A DNA stretch of 64,000 nt from Paramoeba atlantica (lineage: Eukaryota; Discosea). How positions within the stretch are numbered: the first letter of the stretch is position 1; every line of letters begins with the position of its first letter. Position numbers and translations under genes: made by a program. The stretch is taken from the NCBI GenBank assembly GCA_977017575.1, contig CDRNVI010000049.1, positions 248,001 to 312,000 of the forward strand, read 5' to 3'. The notes beneath the pieces were generated by a model. It did no database searches. It was not told the DNA's origin and saw only the letters and a program-made list of their open reading frames with translations. This document shows positions 28,306-38,387 of this stretch, in pieces.

Positions 28306-28720
28306 AGGAAAAAATGGGATGGTGGATGAAACGGTGTAGGAACAGACAGAAGGTTCTGTGTATAAAAACTCGATTGTTGTTTGATTATTGGATTGTACGA
28401 AGATGTTTTCAAAATACTGAGCTTGTTATAATTGCTCTATAATATAAGTCGTATATGTTTTAATGATTGGTCTGTTGACGTACTAGCCTTTGTCGGTTCT
28501 AAACCGATAAGAGTGAATGAACAGGTTTCTTTGAAAGATTTTCTGTTGCTGCACAAATGTACTAATCAGCACCCACAAGATAAATTCCATGGATGACTGC
28601 ATGCTATGATATTCCAAACGTACAATATTCATGTAAGAATTTCGCGAATCTGACAACCAAGTATTCTAGAATGTTTAAACTCGTTGAATTTTATCAAACT
28701 CAGTATCCTTGAAATTTGCA
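28306..28720. other. Spacer between CSL4 and the kinesin-like gene
   Basis: No gene or repeat recognised. The part next to the CSL4 start (about 28309-28360) is purine-rich on the plus strand, consistent with a pyrimidine tract before CSL4 on the coding strand. Confidence 0.3.
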
Positions 28721-31700
28721 TTACGATATTGCTTTTCGACGTCGCTGGACTTTTTTGTGACTAACCGACTCTACGCGAGGAGAATCAGTTAAGAACGCGT
28801 GCAGCGTGGAGGCCAGTGACTTATCCCTACCTGGAGACATTACAGGGACCAAAGAACGCATTACAGGAGAGACGCCCTCTTGTACCTTCGATATACTTTT
28901 CTCCTGTAGCTGTTCACGATGCCGACGTGCCCATACACCCACCAGAGAGGCCTCTACAACACCTGATTTATTTGACAACGTTCTTTTAGCGGGTGCTATG
29001 TGATTCGCCTTTGTAGGCCCCCGAGGCTTGCTTCTTGAGGTCTTGGACTTATTATTTGCTGTAGCTACGAGCGAAGAAGATGCGGAATGTTTATGCGAAG
29101 GATTCAAGCGGATTTGAGGTGAAGAAGGGGGAGTATTGACATCTGCTTGTGATTGTGAGAGTCGTCGTTTTGGTAAAAGAGCGACTGTATCTGTGGGCAG
29201 TGTGTTGGCGATTTCTTTTTGCTTCGTAGCAGGTGATCGACGTGTTAAAACGGGCGTGACATTGCGGAGAAGAGTTCGCGATGTGGGTGAAGATTGGAGT
29301 TTACGGTCCGATTTTTTAGTCTTTTCTAGAGGTTTGTTTGCAGACTTTCTGGTACTGACACAGATTCCACGTGTTGCAGTTTTGCGCAGACGAGGAGGAG
29401 TGGATAATTTGGCTCTCGCCGTTGTGGGAAGGTTGTCTGCACCCGATTGTGGTTCCCGATTTTTAGACCTCACATCCTTTGGACCTTTCTGATGCGTCAA
29501 GCCGGTCCTAGACTTGGATCGTTTTGACTCCTGCTTTTCGTAGGAACACGAGCGATTGCGTTTTTGTGAACGAGAAACAGAGATCGAGGCTTTAAATAAA
29601 GATTTATGTTTTGTTACGCTGCGCGTGCCTAATTCAGTTTTTGAAGTCGGTAAAACGTTCTTTCTGGATGACCCTTTAGATTCTGCTCTAGCCTTTACAC
29701 GCGCTGCAATAGAGTGTGTATTCAAAGGTGACGAATGTATCACGGAGGGAGAAACCGAACTACGTTTGCCTTTACCTTTGACAGGCGATGGGCTGCGACT
29801 GTTACTTTCAACGGGTGTACTTCCGTCTGAAATTGTGGAAAATGTTTGCGAAAATACGTCTAGCTCAAGAGCGCTGGTTTCAAGAGCTTCGTCGGTAATA
29901 CACATCGGAGCTGAGGAATTTTTTTCGAGGACGGATTCGCGATTTGTGCTACAGACATGCGCAGAGGAACCTGGAAAAGCATTTTTTTTTGTAGAGAGCA
30001 ATGCAGAACTGGCGTTCAATTTGGTTGATAAACCAGTGCGAGTGTTCAATGCTTTGCGCCCAGGGTTGGATCTGCTAGATTTATTTTTTCCAGTAGTCTT
30101 GGCTAGGACTTTCCCGCTCTTCTTTGATGAAATACTTGGAGATTGTTCTATAAGCATGCTGATGTTATGAAGTACACTAAATCCAGAATCCATTTCAGGG
30201 GGTGGTACTTCCGCACTTCTTTCTGGCAGTTCTATTGACACACTGTGATTATAAGATGCATGCTCCATTGCGATATCGGAACTTAGTGGCAGTGAAAGAC
30301 TTTTTTGTCCGAATGCTCGCAGTTGTGCACTTAGGGCCCGAACTTCATGTTCACGTCCGGCAACTCTGCTGTGTATTAAAGAGAGCTCTGTAGTCATTTT
30401 TTCACTTTCTTGCGTGTATTGACCAGTAAGCGGGTCATTCGAGGGGTTCAAATCCCTACCTAATGATCTGGCCCGAGTATAGGTCTCACGTAATTGATGT
30501 AGGGTTCGAGTCTTGCGTTCGACATCCTGAACAAAATTATGAGGATGTACCATAGCGTGCTCTTTTTCAGATGCTTCTGTAGCTTCCATGTGCTTTTGAC
30601 GCTTTGCTCGATGCTCGATCTCGTCTTCTCTTGTTCTTATGGACTTTTCCTGGGCTGCAGTAACTGCGTCAATCCAATGTTGCTTTCGAGTATTCGTAAG
30701 TGCCAATGCTTCAGCATTCACTGATGTCGCATGTTCGTACTCTATACGAGTTCTCTTGCGATCTCCTCGAGTAGTATCAAGATCTTTTTGGCATTTTGCG
30801 AGGATATCTTGTGATTCTCTCCCTTGTTCCAAAACTCGGAGCAATTGATTTTTCCGCTCAGCGACTTCTTTTTGAGTCAAGCGGTGGGTACAGTATTCAT
30901 CAAACAGTGTTTTAGCAATTGCATTAAGTTGCACGGTAGCCTTTTCTTTTACTTCCACCAGACTATGAACAAGTGAGGCTCTGAAAAAATTGCGTCGAAG
31001 AGATGTGAAACGCAGAGCTCCGCTTAAAGCTCCTCTCCATCCCGCGGCAACACCGCTAGCGTACGTATGCCGTAACCGTGCCTGCACACTTTGAGCATAC
31101 TCTGGGAATGTTCCCAAACCGTCTCGAATGCGTGCCAAGACCCTTGAGTAATTTATGGAAACATACAGTCGAGTGTCACGTAACGTTGTCAGATGACGTA
31201 GCGTATTAAGTGTCATGCCGACCGAGCGCGACTCATTCGCAATGCTCACTATGGTGGTGAATAATCCCCCACCAAGAAGGATATGAGAGCAAAGTTTTTC
31301 TATTGCATGAAGTGGACGCTTCACATTAAAATCTTTATTTCCTGAATCAACAGCAGTCCCTCCAGGAGCAGTCAGAATTCCAATCGACTGTGAAGGAGTC
31401 AATATTTGTTTGGAATCAAGGGTACCATGCTCCACTAAAGATTCCATTGAGCTCCAAAACACGTCGATTAAATGCCGAGAAGGGTTGCCTTGCCACACCT
31501 TAGTATGAGATTCTTTATCAGAAAGTTGGGGAATATAGGCCAACGTAAGTGTAGACCGTGCATCGCGTCCCTGTTCTATTGCTTGCAGAATCTCAACAAC
31601 AATAAGGATGGCGCCTGTTTCTCGGGATTCTGCTTCATACTTTTCATCAGCGCCAGGTACGTTCTCTGTTGCTAAAAAGGAAGTGAAGAAATGATGCAAA

Positions 31701-32254
31701 TCCTGCGCACAGCTCAATTCTTGGTAGTCCTCATGTGACGCAAACAATCCATGATTGGTATGCCACAAGTCAAGATCAACAGCTTCTGGATTCTGTTTTC
31801 CATATAAACTAGTATGAAGAACTGAAGAGTTTACGTTTCGCTTTTTACGCAATGTAGTATCCCGGATAGTAAGAACTTCATTGTCCGGAGTAATATGGAG
31901 GGCTGCTGCCGAGCAGTAGCGCTCTGCTGCATCTGGTGCGGTGACAATTGTACGCAAAGAGTTCTTGCATAACGCCAGGAAAATTTCGGGTGTCTCGGTA
32001 GAGCTCCCAAGAAATACAAGCGAGACGTTTACGCCGCATAGAGCATGCTTCACTTTCCGTTCCAAGACTTCACGGTACAGATTGGGAACCGCATCAGAAG
32101 TTGTTATGTTTGGATAAATGGCTCCAGGAGCAAAACTTTCCGCTTCAGAACCCTTCAGTTTAAGCGTATGAGAACCAATTTTACTCCAAACTGGCTCTTG
32201 TTGAGCGCGACGATTCAGAAGTACCGCAACATCAACGGTGCCGTGGTTAGTCAT
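28721..32254 (-). CDS. Kinesin-like protein with degenerate, P-loop-less motor
   Basis: An 1177-residue protein laid out like a kinesin. Residues about 60-92 (YREVLERKVKHALCGVNVSL then VFLGSSTETPEIF) align with the kinesin strand leading to AYGQTGSGKT, but the P-loop is replaced. LTLAYIPQLSDKESHTKVW stands where LVDLAGSE should be, and LLGGGLFTTIVSIANESRSV with TLNTLRHLTTLRD (about 325-355) matches the LGGNSKT...ETLSTLRFA end of the motor. A coiled coil follows (about 430-690), then a long Ser/Lys/Arg-rich tail. It should not hydrolyse ATP by the usual mechanism and may act as a non-motile partner, scaffold or chromatin/microtubule binder. Kinetoplastid KIN-A/KIN-B are possible comparators. 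Confidence 0.65.
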   Translation of the reverse strand: MTNHGTVDVAVLLNRRAQQEPVWSKIGSHTLKLKGSEAESFAPGAIYPNITTSDAVPNLYREVLERKVKHALCGVNVSLVFLGSSTETPEIFLALCKNSLRTIVTAPDAAERYCSAAALHITPDNEVLTIRDTTLRKKRNVNSSVLHTSLYGKQNPEAVDLDLWHTNHGLFASHEDYQELSCAQDLHHFFTSFLATENVPGADEKYEAESRETGAILIVVEILQAIEQGRDARSTLTLAYIPQLSDKESHTKVWQGNPSRHLIDVFWSSMESLVEHGTLDSKQILTPSQSIGILTAPGGTAVDSGNKDFNVKRPLHAIEKLCSHILLGGGLFTTIVSIANESRSVGMTLNTLRHLTTLRDTRLYVSINYSRVLARIRDGLGTFPEYAQSVQARLRHTYASGVAAGWRGALSGALRFTSLRRNFFRASLVHSLVEVKEKATVQLNAIAKTLFDEYCTHRLTQKEVAERKNQLLRVLEQGRESQDILAKCQKDLDTTRGDRKRTRIEYEHATSVNAEALALTNTRKQHWIDAVTAAQEKSIRTREDEIEHRAKRQKHMEATEASEKEHAMVHPHNFVQDVERKTRTLHQLRETYTRARSLGRDLNPSNDPLTGQYTQESEKMTTELSLIHSRVAGREHEVRALSAQLRAFGQKSLSLPLSSDIAMEHASYNHSVSIELPERSAEVPPPEMDSGFSVLHNISMLIEQSPSISSKKSGKVLAKTTGKNKSSRSNPGRKALNTRTGLSTKLNASSALLSTKKNAFPGSSAHVCSTNRESVLEKNSSAPMCITDEALETSALELDVFSQTFSTISDGSTPVESNSRSPSPVKGKGKRSSVSPSVIHSSPLNTHSIAARVKARAESKGSSRKNVLPTSKTELGTRSVTKHKSLFKASISVSRSQKRNRSCSYEKQESKRSKSRTGLTHQKGPKDVRSKNREPQSGADNLPTTARAKLSTPPRLRKTATRGICVSTRKSANKPLEKTKKSDRKLQSSPTSRTLLRNVTPVLTRRSPATKQKEIANTLPTDTVALLPKRRLSQSQADVNTPPSSPQIRLNPSHKHSASSSLVATANNKSKTSRSKPRGPTKANHIAPAKRTLSNKSGVVEASLVGVWARRHREQLQEKSISKVQEGVSPVMRSLVPVMSPGRDKSLASTLHAFLTDSPRVESVSHKKVQRRRKAIS

Positions 32255-32568
32255 TTAATAGAAATGTTCAGTGTTAAAGAAATGCATCATACGCGTAAAT
32301 TCATTGGCCAATATTTATTGCCCAAGCAAAAATTATCTTTCTTTTTTAAGCTTAATGTAAAAAGATAAATGTTTAAAAAATAGTATTCTCCTACATACTG
32401 TACAGATGTATGACAGAAATAACTTTTGTTACATTCGATTGCAAAAGAAAAAAAGTGGACAATTTAAAAAAAGTGTACAATTTACTTACCGTCACAAGAT
32501 TGGTTTTCGTGAAAAGGTTAGCTAGCAACAATCTTTGAAGTATTGCGGAATGAAATATTATGTTTCAT
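32255..32568. other. Spacer with no recognised feature
   Basis: AT-rich, about 310 bases, no coding frame or repeat of note. AAAAGTGGACAATTTAAAAAAAGTGTACAATTT near 32450-32484 is a short imperfect direct repeat. Confidence 0.3.
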
Positions 32569-33267
32569 TCACCCTACCAATCCTCTGTGCCTTCCATTTA
32601 TTTGAAGCTTTTTATTGTTCGCCAATACGAGCACAAGGACGCGTTCTGATACGTTGCTAACATCAACCTCACCCTCAAGGCGGTTGTCATTTAGATTGAG
32701 CTCCTGTAATAACACAGGCAAACTGCTTAAAAAAATCTCTCCGCTGAACCGGTTTTCGTTTAGATGCAACCATTTTAGACGAGAGGGCAAGTGGGTCAGG
32801 TCGAGGCTACCGGTGAAGTCATTTTTCCCCAAGAAAACTTCAGTGAGACTGCGAGGAAAGGTAGGTAAGGGTACTTGTCCAGTGAAATGGTTGTCACTAA
32901 GGTAGAGTTCTATTAGATTTTTCGGCAAAGAAGAAAAACGAACTTCTCCTTGCAAATCGTTGCTATGCAGATAAAGTGCTGTGAGTGTTTGCGGAATATA
33001 CTCCCAGCTTATATTACCCTTCAGTCCTTGACGAGCCCAGTGGAGGCGACGCAATTCTGTGTATGCCGTGTCAAATGCTACTCCACTCCAAAACGTGCAT
33101 GGTACACCTTCTTTCCAGCTTACATGAAGGGGGTGCACATTCTGAAGTAGGCGCAGCAACAAAATTTCTGGAGGAAGCACGAGACCGCGTACTTTTCCGC
33201 AGCGAACAGGCGTCATCGCGTCAGCATGCGATACACACGAGAGAGAGTATCGTGATGAATGTAGCAT
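32569..33267 (-). CDS. Leucine-rich repeat protein, family member 2
   Basis: A 232-residue protein. After LVLPPEILLLRLLQNVH (about 29-46) comes a cap with CTFWSGVAF, a degenerate form of the C-x-W-x-GV-x-C motif seen in the relatives, then NISWEYIPQTLTALYLHSND and five clean LRRs of 20-24 residues: SLPKNLIELYLSDNHFTGQV, TFPRSLTEVFLGKNDFTGSL, HLPSRLKWLHLNENRFSGEI, and so on. The N-F-(T/S)-G ending places it in the plant-type LRR class, common in secreted proteins of protists. The N-terminal 17 residues are moderately hydrophobic, but no clear signal peptide is seen. Function unknown. Confidence 0.8.
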   Translation of the reverse strand: MLHSSRYSLSCVSHADAMTPVRCGKVRGLVLPPEILLLRLLQNVHPLHVSWKEGVPCTFWSGVAFDTAYTELRRLHWARQGLKGNISWEYIPQTLTALYLHSNDLQGEVRFSSLPKNLIELYLSDNHFTGQVPLPTFPRSLTEVFLGKNDFTGSLDLTHLPSRLKWLHLNENRFSGEIFLSSLPVLLQELNLNDNRLEGEVDVSNVSERVLVLVLANNKKLQINGRHRGLVG

Positions 33268-33629
33268 GAAAGTTTAAAAAAGCTGGAAATAATAAAAGAT
33301 AAAGCTGAATAAATCTAATAAAAACAAAGAAATTCTGTGTTTTTGATAAACACAGACCGAGAATTGTACAAAAAAGAGAAGCAAAGTGGACAATAAAAAC
33401 GAAGAGAGTGATCCCTTATTAGCTTTATATCTTAATGTGCACGATTCACGTATAAATACACGTGAGGAATTTTGGGCCCTCATATTGGGCCTCACCCGCA
33501 GCCTCTCACGTATTTATACTGTTACAGTATAAATACAGTCTGTATACATTCTGTATATCCGATCCTGGGTAAATAGAACAAAATAAACCAAATGAAAACA
33601 CTGGTCCCAGTATCGTGAAGTGTCAGACT
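33268..33629. repeat. Spacer with an imperfect inverted repeat
   Basis: TATAAATACACGTGAGG at 33451-33467 pairs imperfectly with CTCTCACGTATTTATA at 33503-33518 around a GC-rich centre with GGGCCCTCATATTGGGCC. TATAAATACAG/TGTATACA fragments continue to 33560. This could be a small decayed foldback element or a transcript hairpin. No gene is recognised. Confidence 0.4.
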
Positions 33630-34709
33630 TCACCGCTGCAAACTCCTTTGAGGTCTGCCTTTATTCAAAACATCAAGCAACTGGCACGCTCTACACAGTC
33701 TTTGTGATGTCATGTAGCTACATCTCTCACATTTGCCAATGTCTGACGACCTCCAATCACCCACATTTATTTCTCCTTTTCTCATGCATTGTCCGTGAAG
33801 TTCAATATTAGGCGAAGTTCTCGTGCTACTTTCTGTAATAGTATCTCGATTCTCAGGATCTTTTCGTTCAAACGATTCCCCACTCTGCACAATACGGAGC
33901 ACGGACCTACTGTCGACGGATTCCAATTCCTTTAAAAAGTTTCGAACATATCCTCTGAATGCTTCCTTTGCGTAAGTACATTCGGTAGAGAAATAATCCA
34001 GCTTGCGGTGGCGCGCGTAGAGCACAATTTCTTTTTCGTAAGCATATTTCAAAGGTTTAACTCGAGGAAGCGTAAATCCAGCTTTCTCACCTGTGTTGGT
34101 AGAAATTGAGGTGCAACGAACAAGACGCGCGCTATCACCTCTTAAAAGATTCATTAGAATAGTCTCGGCCAAATCATCTAAATTATGGCCCGTTGCTATC
34201 TTGTCTACGTGAAGTTGTATCGCACCGCGATCCAATGCTTGTCGACGAAAAACGCCGCAAAAAGTACAGTTCGATTTTGTCCCTATATGGGACACAATTT
34301 CGTCCATCGACCACCCATACAATTCTCTATAGCTTAGCACGTGAAGAGGCAAATTGTACTCCATCATATTCCTCTGAACTGTACGAAGAGAATCATCTCG
34401 GTAACCACGAATGCCTTCATCAATACTCAACAAAACAAGCTCTAAACCATAATTGTGAGTACGATTTAGGCGAAACAATACATCAAGAAGGACGGTGCTA
34501 TCTTTTCCACCACTCGCACCAATGGCAACTCGTTCACCCGAGTTAAATAATTGATATTTCGTAATAGTGCCGTGGACTTCCATCTCAAAAATTTGCAAAA
34601 AGCAAGAACGACACAACAGAGCGCCATTTTTAGGGCGCCGCAATACAGGTGCTGATTCCCTGCAGTGCTCACAGATTGGTCCGATCGATGCGCTTGAATA
34701 TGATGGCAT
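33630..34709 (-). CDS. CTU1: Cytosolic tRNA 2-thiolation protein CTU1 (NCS6)
   Basis: A 359-residue PP-loop ATPase. Two N-terminal zinc-type pairs (CEHC at 13-16, CRSC at 33-36) precede the ATP-binding SGGKDS (66-71). The conserved cysteines in [10 protein letters not shown] (about 133-142) and the [13 protein letters not shown] [13 protein letters not shown] (about 157-169) identify the CTU1/TtuA group. A zinc motif of the form CERC...CRAC closes the protein. CTU1 with CTU2 thiolates U34 of tRNAs for Lys, Glu and Gln, using URM1 as sulfur carrier. About 35 residues near 288-322 are extra. All catalytic features appear present. Confidence 0.93.
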   Translation of the reverse strand: MPSYSSASIGPICEHCRESAPVLRRPKNGALLCRSCFLQIFEMEVHGTITKYQLFNSGERVAIGASGGKDSTVLLDVLFRLNRTHNYGLELVLLSIDEGIRGYRDDSLRTVQRNMMEYNLPLHVLSYRELYGWSMDEIVSHIGTKSNCTFCGVFRRQALDRGAIQLHVDKIATGHNLDDLAETILMNLLRGDSARLVRCTSISTNTGEKAGFTLPRVKPLKYAYEKEIVLYARHRKLDYFSTECTYAKEAFRGYVRNFLKELESVDSRSVLRIVQSGESFERKDPENRDTITESSTRTSPNIELHGQCMRKGEINVGDWRSSDIGKCERCSYMTSQRLCRACQLLDVLNKGRPQRSLQR

Positions 34710-35132
34710 CTAGCGATGTTGCGTCAGATGTTTCATGTCGTTTAATACTATAAAGAGGCCGCTACAACCAACCAAAAAAATGAAGCAATTTTGTTTTGTA
34801 CAGAGTGTGTAAGTAGGTGGTGCATTGATGTGTATATGCATGTAGACACCTGTAAGAACCTGTACGGTATCCAGATATACATGAATGTTGGGTTTCGTCA
34901 AGATTTTACAAAATTTAGGTTGGATCTTTGCGTGATAAACCAATTTTTAGTAGTGAAACGCAGAGTATAAGAAGGCATATAATAAAGAAATATTGCGCTT
35001 AATCAACCATGTCCTCCTGCGATCTACAGTGAGCTACGTTCTGACATCACATTCTAGACTTTATAAATAACATTGCTTGGTACATTCAGAAGAACATCAT
35101 TTTTAATATTCATTCCAAAAACGTTCAATTAT
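34710..35132. other. Spacer with no recognised feature
   Basis: About 420 bases, AT-rich. TGTATATGCATGTAGACACC and TACATGAATG near 34830-34885 resemble but do not match the TACATGTA palindrome found in other spacers. No RNA gene or frame is supported. Confidence 0.3.
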
Positions 35133-35966
35133 TCACCAAACGTCGGTCTCTTTTCTCATTTGTTCCAAAGCATTGCCGGGATGATGAGGTGGAAACCGAG
35201 GGATTTCTATATCATCTGCTTCCTGATGATCAATGTTCACATTCGAGAAAATCGTCCCCGTAGTTCTTAGAATCCGGTTCCCACTGAGTCGTATCGCAGT
35301 ATCACATGTTTCGGGAGAAAGAATTACCGTGTCAAAGTAGTTGTCGCGAAGACTGAGATGAGTTAGACGACTCGGCAACTTCGTCAGATCGATAAGGCCT
35401 TTTAGAGCATTACCTGTCAGATTGATCCGCTGTACATTCGGAGGAAGATGCGTCAGGTCAGCGTGGCCGGTGAACAAATTTCGCCACGCAAGTAACGAAA
35501 CAAGCTTTGGAGGAAGTGACGTTAGGTTAATTTCACCAGAAAATTTGTTGACAAAAATCTGAAGCGTCAGCATTCCTTGGGGAAGAGCATCAAAAGAGCA
35601 AGATCCTTGCAGGGTACGATGATTCTCCAAATAGATATCCACCACTGACTCGGGTACGTAACCCCATGAAAGATTGCCACGCAGAGCTGCATGCTTTAAT
35701 TCGAAACAAAGAGCAGAGTAGTCCCAGATTAACCGCGCCACACGCTGTTCTGAATCACAATACACTCCGAACCACTGACAAGGGGAAACCGGTTGAGCTC
35801 CCCACAACCAATGTGACTTTGACAGCACCCATGAGGAATGCTTGTTCTCAATATGCTCAACAAGTCTCGTTATTAAGTCCTCTTGAGGAAGCGTGACGCG
35901 ACTCACTCGATGAGGCCTTGCTTGCACATCAGCAAAGGAAAAAGCCAAAATACGATCAGGTATCAT
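35133..35966 (-). CDS. Leucine-rich repeat protein, family member 3
   Basis: The frame is open to 36242, but I start it at the Met of MIPDRILAFSFADVQARP (35966), giving about 277 residues, because the region before it is unlike the relatives and this Met puts LPQEDLITRLVEHIE at the same distance as in them. The cap CQWFGVYCDSEQRVARLIW keeps both cysteines of the C-x-W-x-GV-x-C motif. At least four LRRs follow, such as SLPPKLVSLLAWRNLFTG, HLPPNVQRINLTGNALKG and KLPSRLTHLSLRDNYFD. Hydrophobic residues just upstream (YVFFFYIVCN, in frame) could form a signal peptide with a more upstream start. Function unknown; same family as 5839-6573 and 32569-33267. Confidence 0.72.
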   Translation of the reverse strand: MIPDRILAFSFADVQARPHRVSRVTLPQEDLITRLVEHIENKHSSWVLSKSHWLWGAQPVSPCQWFGVYCDSEQRVARLIWDYSALCFELKHAALRGNLSWGYVPESVVDIYLENHRTLQGSCSFDALPQGMLTLQIFVNKFSGEINLTSLPPKLVSLLAWRNLFTGHADLTHLPPNVQRINLTGNALKGLIDLTKLPSRLTHLSLRDNYFDTVILSPETCDTAIRLSGNRILRTTGTIFSNVNIDHQEADDIEIPRFPPHHPGNALEQMRKETDVW

Positions 35967-36242
35967 TCGAATGTTGCAGACAATGTAGAAAAAAAATACG
36001 TACTCCTGTTCTGAAGGCTTTTGTCGTCCGTACGGCTTTTGTCGTGCCTTCTTCCAAAAATCGAAATTAATTTTCAAAAATATATTCAAATCAAGAAACG
36101 AAATATTATACGTGCACAGGTATTGAAATACATATCTAATTTCTACAGGTCGTTGGTAAGTACCACGTCGTTCGTATGGTTCTGTATCTAATTTCAAGGT
36201 AAAGAGTTTACAAGTACATGTAAAGAATATGCAGGCGGACAT

Positions 36243-36640
36243 ATCATGTAGATGTCGCTATCGCGGAAATAATTAGATCCATGAGATACAACCCCTCAAA
36301 ACGTCCGAAATGCTAGGCGCAAAATGATGGCCGCAAAAGTGTGTTGTGTCATCTCGAAATTGAGTTTCGAAAATGGTACAGAATTGGTTTCGAAAGTAGG
36401 TACTATACCTATTTGAGCTATGCAGTTAATTTTCGAATATGTAGATTCGAACTGTATCCTGCCGAGAAAGAACACGAAAGAAAGCAAAAATGTAGAGCGC
36501 TTTTAAAGAGTTCCACCTTTAATAATCGGTTAGGACCACATTGAAATGTGACACCTCTTGATTCTCCATCCTAACAGTTACTTTAATAGTACAAGGCAAC
36601 GAAAGACGTGAAAAAATAATGCCTGATAGAAAAACGTCAC
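36243..36640. other. Spacer with no recognised feature
   Basis: About 400 bases between LRR gene 3 and the membrane-protein gene. No supported frame, RNA gene or repeat; ordinary AT-rich spacer. Confidence 0.3.
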
Positions 36641-38149
36641 TTACGAAAATCTCCGATGTGACCGCATGATTGTTTGAATATGGTTTGCATTTTCCTCCTG
36701 AATAAGAGCATAGGGGTTAGTCTCTTTTTCCGCCACCCTTCGACTTTCAATGCTACAATACTCCATCACACACGCATAGGGGGACAACAACAGCTGGTAA
36801 TCCAGCACAATCGGGGTCGCAAAAAAGGCAAAGAAAATAACCAGCGCCACGACGGTGGCCACAGAAAACATGGCCGTGCCTACCCAGTACGCCGCAGCGA
36901 GGTAGGAGGTCGTGTTTAACACGTGGTTGGTCCCGAAACACCGTTTCAGTAGACTCAGCGTCTGGGACAGGGTAAACACCGCCACCACGGGCAGGACCAG
37001 CAGCAGGGTGTAGCTCATGGTCGTGCTCACCAGGTAGTGCAGCCCGGTGGCGCGGGGGAGTACAAACCCACACGCGGCCATCTCCCCAAACAGTAGGGCC
37101 CCGGAGAGCAGGGCGCGTCGGGAGTACCCGCGGGGGAGCCGCCGGGCGTTTCGCTGTAACGTCTTACGTAAGGCTTTGTGTACCGTACGGGGGGTTGAGC
37201 CAATGGGGTGTGACACGGCAATGTTGGTTTTGTTTTTGTTGTTAGGTTGCGAGCTGCTGGGAGGTTGTGCTAACCTCTCACTGGTCCACAGGACCGTGGC
37301 ACTGGACTCCTCCCCGGGGGCGGAGAGCAACCCCTCATGAGGGGAGAGGGCTCCGAGCTCCGAGGGGGAGGCACGGAGGTAGGTGTGGGTGAGGGGGGTG
37401 TAGAGCCGTTCTCGGGGGAGGTACCAGTTGTATCGAAGGTTGCCACAGGCGATGCCAAGGAACAGGTAGCACAGCAGACGGAGTTTGAAATAGGGAATCG
37501 CGTGGGGGAGATCACCGCCTAGAGCCCAGCCGAGAAGGAAGGCGACAACGTAGTACAGCTCGCGGGCAGTGTCGGGCATGAATCCCTCGTGGAAGAACAT
37601 GACGGCAACCCAGAAGGCGAGGAAGTAGGAAATGAGAAGTGGACGACTAGTCCATGTTGGGGCCACCTCGGCCGGCGTGGACAAGTTTGTAGAATGCGAG
37701 GAAGACCGGAACAGGGCCTTCCATGTAGATAGGGCGGACGATAGAGATTCCCAGGAAAAGTGATCGGAAAATAGAACCGTTTCCCCTATCGGAAAGACAT
37801 TCGACTGATTACCCCATTTTATCTCTTGGTGCATTCCCCGCACGTGAGGTTCTGTAACCATTTTTCTTTCATGTTTTGATGAATTGTTCCGGTCTTTTGA
37901 CGACGACGTACTTCCAATAGAAGGGCCGCTTTCCGTGGGATACGGTTCTTCATACTGTAGTAAGGACAGGGTGAATATAGGAATCCATACCAACAAACCC
38001 CATTTTACACGGCTAAGGGTTTCATTCCAAGTAAGGGGAGGGATACGGTGTGAACGTGGAGTGCGTGGGGTACGAGGACTTGACCGAGGTGTATGCTTTC
38101 CATGTCGACGAGAGGATAGACGACCTGCATGAGCTTCACTGTCACCCAT
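36641..38149 (-). CDS. Multipass membrane protein of unknown family
   Basis: A 502-residue protein with a basic Arg/Pro/Ser N-terminus (SSPRTPRTPRSHRIPP at about 23-38) and several hydrophobic segments: about 50-64, 172-190, 195-212, 222-235, 390-410 and two near the C-terminus (about 430-465). A low-complexity loop at about 265-320 separates the halves. I do not recognise the family. The second half is GC-rich in DNA (37,0-37,4 kb). The cytosolic basic N-terminus and paired membrane segments would fit an ER or other endomembrane protein, but that is speculation. Confidence 0.6.
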   Translation of the reverse strand: MGDSEAHAGRLSSRRHGKHTPRSSPRTPRTPRSHRIPPLTWNETLSRVKWGLLVWIPIFTLSLLQYEEPYPTESGPSIGSTSSSKDRNNSSKHERKMVTEPHVRGMHQEIKWGNQSNVFPIGETVLFSDHFSWESLSSALSTWKALFRSSSHSTNLSTPAEVAPTWTSRPLLISYFLAFWVAVMFFHEGFMPDTARELYYVVAFLLGWALGGDLPHAIPYFKLRLLCYLFLGIACGNLRYNWYLPRERLYTPLTHTYLRASPSELGALSPHEGLLSAPGEESSATVLWTSERLAQPPSSSQPNNKNKTNIAVSHPIGSTPRTVHKALRKTLQRNARRLPRGYSRRALLSGALLFGEMAACGFVLPRATGLHYLVSTTMSYTLLLVLPVVAVFTLSQTLSLLKRCFGTNHVLNTTSYLAAAYWVGTAMFSVATVVALVIFFAFFATPIVLDYQLLLSPYACVMEYCSIESRRVAEKETNPYALIQEENANHIQTIMRSHRRFS

Positions 38150-38387
38150 TGTACCAGATTTCCATACAATAATTTAGGTAAACTCGGAACTAATGTCTAA
38201 AATATTATGATAGTTAAAATACGTAGTCACTGGACGTGATATGGTAGAGCGCTCTATGAACGCGTTGAACATCATGGATTTATGCTACAAGGCATTTGAT
38301 CTTGTAACTAATTTAATCTTTATAAGTTGAACGGAGAATATAATATATGTACACGTGATTCATAGCTTTGCACGCGTCTCGAAACTT

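Noticed and set aside
30440-30460. tRNA-like B-box, GGGGTTCAAATCCCT
   Set aside because: It lies inside the kinesin-like coding frame, and no paired acceptor stem, D arm or anticodon arm can be placed around it.
33449-33560. Telomere- or centromere-like repeat
   Set aside because: The repeats are few, imperfect and unlike TTAGGG-type arrays; a small foldback sequence explains them.
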